Shown piece after piece: positions 1-12,200 of a stretch of 64,000 bases of DNA (the first letter of the stretch is position 1; every line of letters starts with the position of its first letter). Position numbers and translations under genes: made by a program. This stretch comes from Toxotes chatareus (taxonomy: Eukaryota > Chordata > Actinopteri > Toxotidae). The stretch is taken from assembly GCA_016801885.1 (NCBI GenBank), contig CM028882.1:18865047-18929046 (forward strand), given 5' to 3'. The notes beneath the pieces are model-generated. The model made no database searches, had not been told where the DNA came from, and saw only the letters and a list, made by a program, of their open reading frames with translations.

Positions 1-1213
1 GTTCATTGTAAATCATTTATATTATTTACTGTAAGTGTGCATCTTTTCACCATTTGTGTCTGTGCCCAAGCAACACACAGATAAACCAGTCTGACACTAT
101 CTGCACAGTGGAAATGTGTCACACTGAACCGTAATATGTAAAGCTGACATAATTCCACATTCAGCTTGATAGTCTCACCTGTTCTGTGTAATACCGTTAA
201 TCTCAGTGCTCTGTAATCCCACAGTAAACAGGCCCGTGCAGGTTTTTGTGTGTGTGTGTGCGAGAGGGAGTCTTTGTGCGTTTTTCTTAGTTGGAATTGT
301 GTGATTTCTGCATGCATATTTTTGTGTGTGTGAATGGAAAGATGGAGGGTTGTGGTGTATGCATGGGTGAGGGTGTGTGTGTGTGTGTGGTTGTCTGTGG
401 GCGTGTGTGTAGGGATCTGGTTTAAATGCATGTTCGCTCCCATTCACACTGTTTACTCTAGGTTGCAATTTCAGGTCAGGGTTAGATTTATTGCTGTTAA
501 GTATAGTGTGACAACAACTAATTACAATACTGGCTACATGATCTTACGGCACAGTTGTAATTACAGCGTCGGCTCCTTTTTGAAGCTGTATGCTCTAAAT
601 TTTCGGTTGCCAGGTGCTGACTCTTTAACAGCGTATCAAACACACCAATTTACTCTTCTGTGTCTTTAATTTTGTATAAAGTGATGACACATTGGATTAA
701 GACACTGTGGTGTCTCCCAAAGGTTTTTGTCATTCAAAGAGCCAAACAGGGCCTTTAGTGAGAACTACAGGGAATCAAATTCAGAAGTTATCCTTTGAGG
801 TTCGAAGTTTATTCTTGACTTTGGAGACAGCAGTTGAGAAAAGAGTCTCCCCACCAGATCCATTTAGTGGCTGCTGCATTTAGTGGCTGCTTTCAATCAT
901 AACACATATTCCACTTACCATGGAAATATTGACTCTCAAGTTTCCATTCTTTTTGACAAGAAAGAGGAATGCATTGGATAAAAAAGACAATATCTCTGGT
1001 TTTGTCTGCATCAATTTTGATGTTTTTTTATTTAACTCTCCATCTTGAGTTTGACTAAATGCTAAAATTGGTGGCGCTCTCCTTTCATGGACTACTAAAT
1101 ATTTAGTGCAACAGACTGAGACTGCAGATGTGATATGTGACATTTAAGTGACTGTTGATGTAAAACACAGAGCTATTCAAATGTAACCTTTCCACTGTGT
1201 GTCTCTTGGTCAG
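1..1213 (+). other. sema6a: Intron of sema6a (3' part) upstream of the first visible exon
   Basis: No coding exon is seen. The preceding sema exon, expected to end just before Val-Val-Phe-Pro-Arg-Val, should encode a segment like mammalian FFREIAVEYN; I could not find such a sequence here, so it lies outside the window. The stretch holds GT-rich low-complexity DNA at about 248-262 and 370-412. It ends in a CAG acceptor at 1211-1213 with a weak pyrimidine tract. Confidence 0.7.
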
Positions 1214-1431
1214 GTGGTGTTTCCTCGAGTGGCCAGGGTTTGTAAGAATGACCGAGGTGGCTCACCTCGTGTCTTGGAGAAGCAGTGGACCTCCTTCCTC
1301 AAGTCTCGGCTGAACTGCTCCATCCCCGGTGACTCCCACTTCTACTTCAACATCCTGCAGGCTGTGACAGATGTCATCCACATCAATGGGAGGGACGTAG
1401 TGATGGCAACTTTTTCCACACCTTACAACAG
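1214..1431 (+). CDS. sema6a: sema6a exon 1 of the window: sema domain
   Basis: Encodes residues 1-72 plus two bases of codon 73. It starts Val-Val-Phe-Pro-Arg-Val-Ala-Arg-Val-Cys-Lys-Asn-Asp and ends Ser-Thr-Pro-Tyr-Asn. This is the propeller segment with the conserved CKND motif, the EKQWTSFLK stretch and an N-glycosylation sequon (Asn34-Cys-Ser). Acceptor CAG is at 1211-1213 (phase 0) and the donor GTACGC starts at 1432 (phase 2). Translation reads through the donor for a few codons, which is why a longer open frame exists; the next exon restores the family sequence by completing a Ser codon. The first base is chosen because mammalian exons break at the same Lys/Val-Val junction as I remember it. 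Confidence 0.94.
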
Positions 1432-4400
1432 GTACGCTGAAGAACAGAAAACTAAATAAGGCACTGAAAATGAAACATATATATTGAACCATAAGAACTT
1501 TGAGGTCAGTAACAGGTGGAAAAGATCTGTTGAGGGTGTTTTATTCAGCCATCTTCTCTTTTCTTGTCTCAAATGATTTCATGTGTCAACAACTGTTGCA
1601 CTTTCCATTTATTAAACCAATTATCATTCTCAGTTTGAAACACAAAAAATGCCCTCAATTCATCAACAATACGACAGCCTGACCTTTTTAATGTTAGTAG
1701 CACGTGCCCCCGCTGTGCCTCTTGGCGACATGTAATTCGTGAGACTACTGGGTCAGCATTTACATCTTCTGTCAAAACAGTTTTGTTGCCCTTTTGACAT
1801 GCAGGTGTTTAATTTTATTTTTCCCTTTACAATTCATATTCAGAGCCTCTTTCATATTCATAGGCAGGGGGAGTTTTTATCTAAATTGAAAATTACCACA
1901 AAGCCATAGAGCTTGGCTGATAGCTTGCACATATTGTAATTTTCCATTTTATGGCTGCTTTTTAGCAGATAAGACAATTGCTTGTGACAGTGCAATTGAG
2001 CATGGTTAATGGACATTAAAACCCAATGAAGCAGTGCCTCTGAAAATTTCTATAAGCGCTGGTTTTGATCCTGGCATTAATTTTCCATTTCATAGTCAGG
2101 GGGTGAAATTAGAGGGAGCACGTTCAGACTGTAGGCAGCACTCAGGGTTTGTGTCATTTAATTGTCTGTCTGTGTTGCTGCCTGGCCCAGTCTGTTGCTA
2201 ACTGGCCAGCTCACTCACCACCACCATCTCTCTGCCTTGTTAGCAGCCTGGTATAAACAGACATATGATTGTCTAACATTCTGTACATATCCAATGCAGA
2301 GGGTAATTACTGTAATTTGGTAGCTAAGCCAAGAATTAACAGCTCTCTGACCTTGCTCTTTATAATACTGCCCTTGTGTATGCTGTCTCCCCAGTGTCTT
2401 CATGATGAGTTTAACCCATGATGCAACAGTCAGAAAATCCAGCCAACTGAGGGAGAGAAAGATATTTCTCTTTAGAAGAAAGTCTGATAAAGAATAAACA
2501 ATTCTCAGTTTTTATTTCAGAGAGCAGATGCAGGAAAAATAGAAAAGTGACTCAGCAATTTGCTATGCATTGATTCCATACAGACAGAAAGAAGCCAGTG
2601 GCTCCACTGCTATCACAAGACGGGTGTTTTTCCCCTTAAAATGAATTACAGTAATAAGACAATCTGTTGTCCATGTTTCTTGCCTAACAGTGGACTTGTG
2701 ATGAACTTTGATGCCTCCAGGCCTTTGGGGAAACCCAGTCTTAGACGGGAGGGCTAGGGAATGTATGTCCTCATCAGGCTTAACAAGCAGATACTACTTC
2801 AGTATATGCTCTGATATAATAACAGTGAAACTGCAATCAGTACAGAAAGTAGAATAATTGCACCCAGAATAAGAACAATTAATCAGTTCCATTAAATGAA
2901 GCAAATTGCAAGTGGAAGTGAGGATAAAGACGTCAACACCTCTTATTTTTGGCTGGACTGCAACAGCAGGGCTGGCCCTACGAACACAAATGTCTGTCAT
3001 TGACTGATTGACGAAGTAACTGATGAAGTATTGGAATTTAACAGTGCAGAGCAGCAGCTTGGAAGTGTCTACTGATTAACTGGTAGTTTTAATTGGCTGC
3101 ATTTGAGTCATTATTTTATACTTGTTCCACTGTCTGACATTACTGTAAATGTGAGCACAGAGAGTAGGACAGAAGCAAACAGATTTCCATTGAAAGCAGT
3201 AGCTTAAAGTTTTCAGCTGTGTCCTCAATTTCACACACTGACCATACGCTGCCCAGCTATATTCTAGGTTTTGACCTAGTCTTGTTCTAATCTTGCAAAA
3301 CCTTGACAGCATTGCAAACCTGACTGTATCACCCAGTGTAAACATGGAAAAGCTAAAATGAGACATCCTCAAGGGATTGAACCCCTCTGAAACAGGACTA
3401 TAAAACCATTTTTCTGTCTCCTGGTGATGGTCCAGGCTTGGCAAGGTGTTTCTTTGATATATTTTGTCAGGGGGGTTGTTTATGTGTTTCCTTGTTTTTT
3501 TTTTATTGTGGCAGTATTCCAGGCTCTGCAGTGTGCGCCTATGACATGGCGGAGGTGGCCAACACGTTCACAGGGCGTTTCAAAGAACAAAAATCCCCAG
3601 ACTCCACCTGGACGCCTTTTCCTGAAGAGAAGGTTCCCAAGCCAAGGTACAACAGCAGTTAATTAACCACAACATGCAGACACACGGACACAGACATATT
3701 CGCACACACAGGCACACGTGGGATTTAAGATATATGGCTCCAAGTCAATGCATAAGACTTGTTGGATTACGATGTGTTAATATCACTGCATTTTTAACTC
3801 ATGTTGCATCATTTTTCAATACATCCTTACTGTTTTTAGTCAGAAATTACACATCCTATATCACATTGCATCACACCCACATAAAAATGTGCACACGCTC
3901 ACACAGATACCACCCTATTTCACAGTCATACTCCTAACCCATTACCTCACCTCTCCCCCACATGCAGCTGCATCAAAGAAGGGCTCAGTATCAACAAATG
4001 AAGCATGAGATCATTTTACAGATGGCTGGCTAATTCCACAAATGCACTAGCCTGATCAATCTCCCATCTATCGCTTGCTAATTAGTACGCCAAGAGCTGC
4101 TCTCTTATCCTCAGAAAAAAAACAGATTTACTACAAAGAGCTGGGCCATGATAATTGTTGGATTGGTGGTATCCTGCATGCGTGTGTGTGTGTCTCTTCC
4201 CATATGGCTGAGGAGGCGGCTCCTCACCAACGGAGAGCTTGTACTGTACTCTCTGTGCATTCATCTTCATGCATTGTGTGAATGAGTTTATATGTGTGAG
4301 TTTACCCACTTCCCTCAATTAGCATGTAATTACTTGTTTATGTTCAACAAGTTCAGTTGTTGCAAATATCAGATGTACCCGCCGTTGTTTCTGCAGTGAT

Positions 4401-7400
4401 TGATGCGATTGATTTCATTTCCATCCTCTGGTGCATTCAGACCTTTTATCTGCAGGCAAACAGACGGAGAGTTGTAACAATGCCACCTAGGTCTGGCCCT
4501 GCAGCAGGCTGTTCCTCCATGTGTTACACTTTCATACTGAATCATTTACAGATTTTCGTATTTAAGAAAGGCCTGTTTCCGTTCTGGTCTCCATATGTCC
4601 GCAGATATAAATGCAGCTACAGGAAAGAAAATGTTATAGCACTGGCAGTTAATGCCTTGTTTTTTTTTTTTTTTTTGCGGTGACAAATGGTTCTGCAAAT
4701 GCTGCCACTTCACTTAATTATATCATTGTGGAGGTTAATTTAATTATGTTATGATTTATGATTATATGATTATAGTTATGATTATAATTTTATTTTTTAG
4801 ATTTTATTACAGGTATTTTTCTTTATCACTGGATTTCCTTAATACTCATGCATACATCACCAATTAAAAGACATATGGAGGAATATTCTCTTAGGAATAT
4901 GAGCATACCTTTATCTTATGCGCACTCATGGGTTTGGTCCTTACATTTTGACAGTGTCAAACATTCAGTGGCCAGCTGGCTAATATTTTTAGGACCTGGT
5001 GTGGATTATGTGGTGTGGCAGGGTATCAAAGACCACGCAGTAAAGGGGTTTTACAAGCTCTCAGAGGTGAGATGCCTGCAAAGGGGATATGCTATCAAAA
5101 GCAGCTTCTCTTTTACAAGCAGCTCACCCACTCCCTGTAAAAGGATCAGATAGATAGAATGTCTCGGTGCTTTACCCCAGCTCCAGAGAAAAGAAGACAT
5201 CTTATGTCCTCTGCTCTGACCAAAGCCCCTTGGAATGAGAGTTTAGTAATTTAAAGCTACAGTCTCATTGATTTTAGGGAAGTAGAATCTCTGTCTTCTA
5301 TTGGCGCCCAGGCTGTGAAAAATTGCTCATTCCCCCCAAAGTCATTGTAGTGTTTTTTTTCTTTTGTGCTTTTTTCTCTCCCACCATCCTCTCCTCCTTA
5401 TCATCTTCCTCTTCCTGCTCTCCATTTACAGGCCTGGCAACTGTGCCGGCACTCCATCCATGGAGAGGTACAAAGTATCCAATGAGTTCCCCGATGACAC
5501 ACTCAACTTCATCAAGATGCATCCTCTGATGGACGAGGCCGTGCCCTCCATTGCTAACAGGCCCTGGTTCCTCAAGACCATGGTCCGGTAAGTATTACAC
5601 ACTACAAGGGCCTTCGCCATCAGAGGTCTATGAGCCTCTTCAGCCCAGGACAATAATTACATGAAGTGCTGCTCTGAGAGTCAGGAGGCTCATTAAAACA
5701 CAGTAGTACTCCACCACAAACTAGCTGCTGACCTATTTTCACTACAGCAGAGGAAACACTGACATACACAAAATACTATAATATTCTATATGTTACTATA
5801 CTATACTATACTGTGATATACTATACTATACTATACTAACATTCTTCCTGGGTGACCATGTAGTGATGTGATAAAGACAGAGTAAACAATTTGAGCTCTC
5901 ATTAATAACTGACTTTATGCTCAATTGTGATCGCCTCATGAAATTTCTTATTTATACTGATAAGCCCTCATTAAGAAGATGATCTCAGTTGGTTGTTTAG
6001 TCTTTGTTGCAAATTGCTTGTTTAAATCCTCTGCGGATATTTCAAAGAAAGGATACTGGAGTAAAAAGTTGGGGTTTTTTTGCTCTGTGGTTGGCTTTTT
6101 TTTCTGACTTTCTGGAGTTAAGCCCATTTCCCAAAAGCCAGTGCACTGTGGCTGATACCGTTTGATCATAAAGGTCTGTCTGGCTTTTAGCTACACTACA
6201 CACAGACATTTCAGCCAGCCTCTGGGTGAATATGACAGCACACCACCATCCCATCAACAGGGCAAAACTAGCTGACAGAGCATTTGGCGAAAAGAAAAAA
6301 ATTTAGTTTCTAATACAGACCTGGTTCTGAATTGCAGCTGCTCAAGATTTAAGGTTAGGACTGACTGCCAGACCCTCGACAAGCCTCAGTGGTGGTAACA
6401 TCACTTTAAAGATGAGACACATAGAGAATTCTTCCTAGGTTTTACAAATTATTTGCATCGGATCACATCTCTGCTACTTTCCTGAGGTCTGACCTACATT
6501 CTGTGGAGGCTTAGTTAGAATATGAACAGCTTTCATCAAGGTTATCGCTACAACTCTCTCTGTTCATTAGTGCACTATATCATAAGACCATATTATAAAT
6601 AACACAGTGTTTCTGTCTTTACATAATCAGCAATCAGACTATTTGATTTGATTTGAAATGACACCACAGTGAGCAGAGCTTTACATGCAAGTCAGATGCA
6701 GTAGTTAAAAGCATTATGTAAGCTCAAAAAGCATCATGAAGGCACATGAGGGTGAGGCCTTTTATGATAATTGTCACAGTCTTGATGTAAAATACTACTC
6801 TTGAGCGAAAGTCAACTGGAAACAAAATCAGTAATAGGGTTTGATCCTTGTCACACCCCGCAGAGGACACCCCAATATCCAGCGAGAGCTCTTTGCTGCA
6901 AATTTGAAAAAAGCTTTGAGGTCCTGAGATGAGCTCTGCTGTGGCAGAGGCCTCATCTGTGAGGACACAATAATTCAAATGGAAGGGAGAGACACTCTGA
7001 AGAATCCCCCTCTTGAGAATTTTATTATTCTGAATAGGAAAGACAGTTAATGTCTCAGTCCTTGAGATTGTATTATTTCTCTGAGATCAAATCACACTGA
7101 TACAGTCCTCAGAGCTCCTGTTATGCTTGAATAGATCAAAACCACATTAGACCTTCAGAATGCCGTTACTGTTGATTGGATAAAGGCACTGACACAGCCT
7201 ATTTTAAAAGATATTTAAAGAAAACAGAAGGGAGATGGGATGAGAGGATATGACCTTGTGTTTTTTGGCTGATGAAATTACATCGTTGGTTGAATGGCCG
7301 AGTGGTGGCATTTCCCCATTGGTTGTTGCTTTTTTAGGGGTTCTACTAAATCATCAGGGGGGCGTTTACAGGCAGCCAAATTTGTGTCTCTGTTGTTAGA

Positions 7401-9202
7401 TTTATCGACTTTTCAGACCCCTTTAGTTATTACCCCGTGAGCATGAGGGCTTTCCCTCCTCAGACACACCTCTCTATGAGGTGCATTGAACTGATCGCAC
7501 GACAGCTGACGTAGACGTGAATGAGCTTCAAACTTTCTCGTAGTCTTTCATGGGCTCGCTGGGTAAACTGTACTCTCCAGTAAGGTTAAATTTACATTCA
7601 TCACATCCAAAACAAATTCTCCTTCAGAGTAATGACTATTTTAACAGTGTGTGCCTTTTCACCCATTTCCACATAGAGAAGACTCAGTAAACCATTAATG
7701 AGGGTAAAAGTGGACTTCCTAGATTTCCAGATAAGCTCTCATCTTTAATCTTTAAATCCCATCTACTTCAATTAAAAAATCATGAAAACAAGCATTTGCA
7801 TAATACACACTGATAAGCAGATATGTACCTTTTTGATAACTTTAAGAGTTTCTTGGCCCTAAAACTAATTGAGAGATCTGCGTCTGTGATGCAATGAAAT
7901 CAGATGGTAAAAGTAAGGTGCCCTCAAGAGGTATTTCTTAAAACCCTTTCCTCTAACACCCACAAGCACAATAGGGCACTGAGGTAAAACAGACTGACTG
8001 GCAGGTGTCTAATTTGCTAACTTGAATCTGCTTGTTACATGTATTTTTATTTAACAAATAATGAAATGAAAGGAGAGTGTTATGCACTTCTACTTGGTGC
8101 TGAGCCAAACTGTGAGACCAGCAGCTGTCAATTAGACAAGAACATAGCATTCCCAACTGTTGTCTGTTGCATGAGCAACTTTTTGTAATGTTTTTCTTTG
8201 AGCAACCATCTGACTTGCCCTATGGCAATCTGATTGAGTTTAATGAAATAACAGTCAATTAATGAGATTAATAAGACTGCGCAATCTCCCCTGCTGTTCC
8301 TTGTTCTCTTTTAGACATCTTAACACACGATGGAAGGCAAATTGATTGATTGATTATATATTAGTTATTTGGGAAATTATATTCAGCTATTTTTTGCTTT
8401 GCTTATTTCTTCGTCATTTTTTCCCCCTAGTAACTAGCATCATGTTATAGGTGCAAATTTAATCTCACAAATTTTTGAATGTGGTCCAGTAGAAAGAGTA
8501 CTATACTGGGATGGAAACATTTACATCAGATCCTTCCTGGAGTTTTTCATCATCATCTGTTGCTCTTCTAAGGAGCAAACTTGTAGTTGGGCAAACTTAC
8601 TGATTAATTGGCCGATTTATTTGACTTGGTATTCCTTCTTACAGGTATCGTCTGACGAGAATTGTGGTGGATAATGAGGCGGGTCCCCATAAGAACCACA
8701 CAGTGGTCTTCCTGGGATCTGAGAAAGGCATCATCCTCAAGTTCTTGGCCAAGATGAACAACGGCTTCCTCAATGATAGCCTGTTTCTGGAGGAGCTTAA
8801 CGTCTACAACCCTGACAAGTACGTAGCTCTGTGCGTACATGTGCATGTGCGAGGGAGATAGAAATGGAGAAACACATGGATACAGTTGCTACAAACGAAA
8901 GAAGGTCATTTACTGTATGTGTGTGTGTGTGTGTGATTTTGCATGTTTCCAACCATCTCCGACCTCAGCCAACCCACCAACCCACCATCTCCATCAGTAC
9001 CAGTCAGTTCCCCCGACCCAAGCTATATAGTGAAGTCAGCCAACCAGATGGCTACTCTATCATTTAAAAGAGTTTTATCAGGTTACACTTTGCCCAACCA
9101 CAGCTACTAAATTAAAGACATAGACCCTAAGGCTTTGGATAGCATAGCGCTGTGGTTCCCAACCGCAGCGGAGCCCAGCTCCTCCAAAATCGCTGGCTGA
9201 TT

Positions 9203-9244
<42 letters not shown>

Positions 9245-12200
9245 TACTCACACACCGAAGCCTGTATTTGTCTTCAGAGCCAGCCTGTGATCTTTCGCTA
9301 ATACATTACACGGCTGTTGGTGCATGTATGGATGTGAGTGTGTGTGTGTTCATGTGCATGTGTGAGCTGGGTACGGTGGGATGAAGCGAGCTGAGCATTG
9401 TTGTGTATTTGGAATAGAAGTGAATAAGGAAAAATCAGCCACCGTATGACCCTGCCAAAGCAAATATTTAGTTGAGGGGTAATGGATGAGGGGGAACGAA
9501 TGGCAGTACAAACAGAAGAGGGAGCGAGAACAGAGGTGAAGACCAGAGGGGAGAGATGGAAAGACGCAGAGAGGAGAATACGTTATTGTGTTAGACAACC
9601 GAGAAGAAGAAGGGAAAGAGAGCGTGGACTTGACAGGAGGGCTTTCAAGGTTACCACTGTTTGTTATCCAACATGCTGCAGCCATGTGACGAGCCGTATG
9701 GAGGGGATGAAGGGCAGACCCTGCCCTCTCTTCTCTCCCCTCGTTGTATCTGTTTCTTGCCTCCTCTCTGTTTCTCTCTCTTTGTTTTTCCTCTGTCACT
9801 ATGGCTGAGGCCGAGCATTCGTCGGCTGGTGGCCATCTGGCTTTAGTCGTGTACAGTAAGTGACTTTGCCTGCTTCCCTGCCTGGCTGGCAGGATCAGTG
9901 CAGGCCCGATTGCCGTGCATTACCCAGTGTAGATGGACTCTAAGCCCTAATTGAGAGCGTTAATGCGGGACCAGAGCACTGCGAAGGGGGGGATTAAATC
10001 CCAGGAGCTGGATGGTGGGATGGAGAGAGGACTGGATGGAGAGAAGGGATAGAAAGATGCTTGACACGCCCAAAGGGATTAGCGTGTGCTCCTATGGGGA
10101 TGAGGAAACAAAGAAGACTAGCGGGGATGGAGGAATGGAAGAATGGTGGCACAGGAGAAGGAGGGGGTTGAGTTAGAGTTAGTGGGTTTTACAGTTAAGT
10201 GCAGTGTTATTGCTGACTGCTCACAGTGCCCATCTGTCTGTTTATCTGTTGGATCTGTATCACCCCTTTCTTTATCTCTCTTTATCTTCCACTCTGTTCC
10301 TGACCCCAAGCGCAGCATTATCTCTGTTCTACCTGACCTCACAGTGTCTCTCTGCCACATCTTAATCTTCCTCTTTTTATCTCTTTAAATAAACTTTTAA
10401 ATCTAGTTTTGAGACTTCTTACATCTCTTCCTGCCAACTCTTTACCAGACATTCTCCCTAAACAACAAAACAGTTGAAGGAAAGACAAAATAATCCGTTT
10501 TTTTTGGTCATCCTCCTCTAGGTGCAGTATAGATGGTGTGGAGGACAAGCGCATCATTGGCATGCAGATAGATAGCAAAAGTCATGCCCTCTGGGTTGCT
10601 TTCACCTCTTGTGTGGTTAAAGTGCCACTGTCTCGCTGTGAAAGACACGGAAGATGCAAGAAGTAAGTTTGATGCTTACATATGAAATCATCATTCCTAC
10701 TCAAACAGCTCTGATGCCCTCTGAGAGAGGGACACAATTCCAGTACACAGTATGGCAAGGGGTTAATGGTGTTTGTATGTTTGTCTTACAGGTCCTGCAT
10801 AGCCTCCAGAGACCCGTATTGTGGTTGGGTATCAGAAGGAGCCTGTAAGCAAGTGGTTGGAAGCACAAAGTAAGTGAACACAAACACAATGACAGCGTTA
10901 CAAAGTGGAAGGAGTCAGTTTGGCACCCACTGTTCTGAAAGTAAAAGCTCACGTCCCCTTGTCCTACATGAAGCCTGTATTAACAATGAATACTTGCCCA
11001 TTACAGCTACAATACAGCAGACGTAAAACATTCGGTTACATCTGTTTAGCTGAGAAAATCCATTATAATGCTCTTGCACCTTTTTTGTCTTGCCTGGTGG
11101 CATTGCTTTCTCGATTTGTTGTGTCTGTGATCTTTCTAATTTTATGGTGAGTAAGTGCAATTTCCTCCAGCTGAAAGGGCTATTGGAAGGATGAATGGAA
11201 GGAAAGTGTTGTGTGCCCCGGGCTTGGGGTTGGGTACGCAGAGCTGGGGAAAGCTCAATGGTCACGGTAACTATAATTTGTGGCTGTAGTTATAACACAG
11301 ACTCAGATTATGCTTTCTGAACAAACAGCGTATGGAGTTTTGTGGTGGGAAAAAACATTTTACAGATGAAGTCATAACAAAAGGACCAGTGCTCCAGTGG
11401 CTATTTGACAATGAATGAATTTGATCCCCCTGCTGCAAAATGATTAGTGTGGCATGCCAATACACCAAAGGAACACGTACCCACATGTATACGCAAAACA
11501 CGCGTAGCAAAAACACCCACGCTACCCATCCTATTATTATTCTGCAAAGCCAAAGCGGTGGACTGTTCTGATTGAGTTTCCACTTTGGAGCAGTAGCCAA
11601 CACAGAGGCATTAAAGGGGGGCAGATGACCTCGCTCCCTTACTGTACAGTATTTTTAAGAGAGAGAGGAGAGGGGGGGTTAGGCCCAGTAGGATCTGTTG
11701 GTCTGTGGTGCGCTACTCAAGGCATTTGCCAGGCTGAACAGAAGGAGGAACGAAATGAGGGAGGGGAGAGTCAGAGGCATTTTGGTGTTAAATAAAAAGG
11801 GTTTGCTCAGACAAACAGGTCCCTGCAGAGAACAGACTTCTCTTTCTTCACATTAGTCTCTTTTTCCTCTTTTTCTTTTTTCCCATTAATATAAAAACAC
11901 TACCTCTTTTCCTGTTTCTTTGTCTGTCTTTGTTTATCCATCTACCCATTTATCTTCTTACCTGCATATGCCCATCCCTGTGTATCTATTTTTATCCATC
12001 TTTCTTTTTCTATCTTTCCTCTGACATATTATTTCTCTCTTGCATGCCACCCCTCCTTTCTTCTTCCATCTGGCCCCTGTGCTAGCGTGCCAGCTTTCCC
12101 ACGTGGAGTTATGCCTCTTATACCTACTGCCTATAAACAGCTTGCACTCTGGTCTCCTGCAGTATGGTCCCCAGTCACCCCCTGTTTATGCAAATGATTG

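Larger units (their letters stand above)
5588..8644 (+). other. sema6a: sema6a intron
   Basis: Intron of 3057 bases with a consensus donor (GTAAGT) and acceptor TTCTTACAG. It contains an ACTAT-type microsatellite at 5795-5837 and a long complex stretch at about 7240-7640 listed as a candidate regulatory element. No other exon is seen. Confidence 0.85.
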
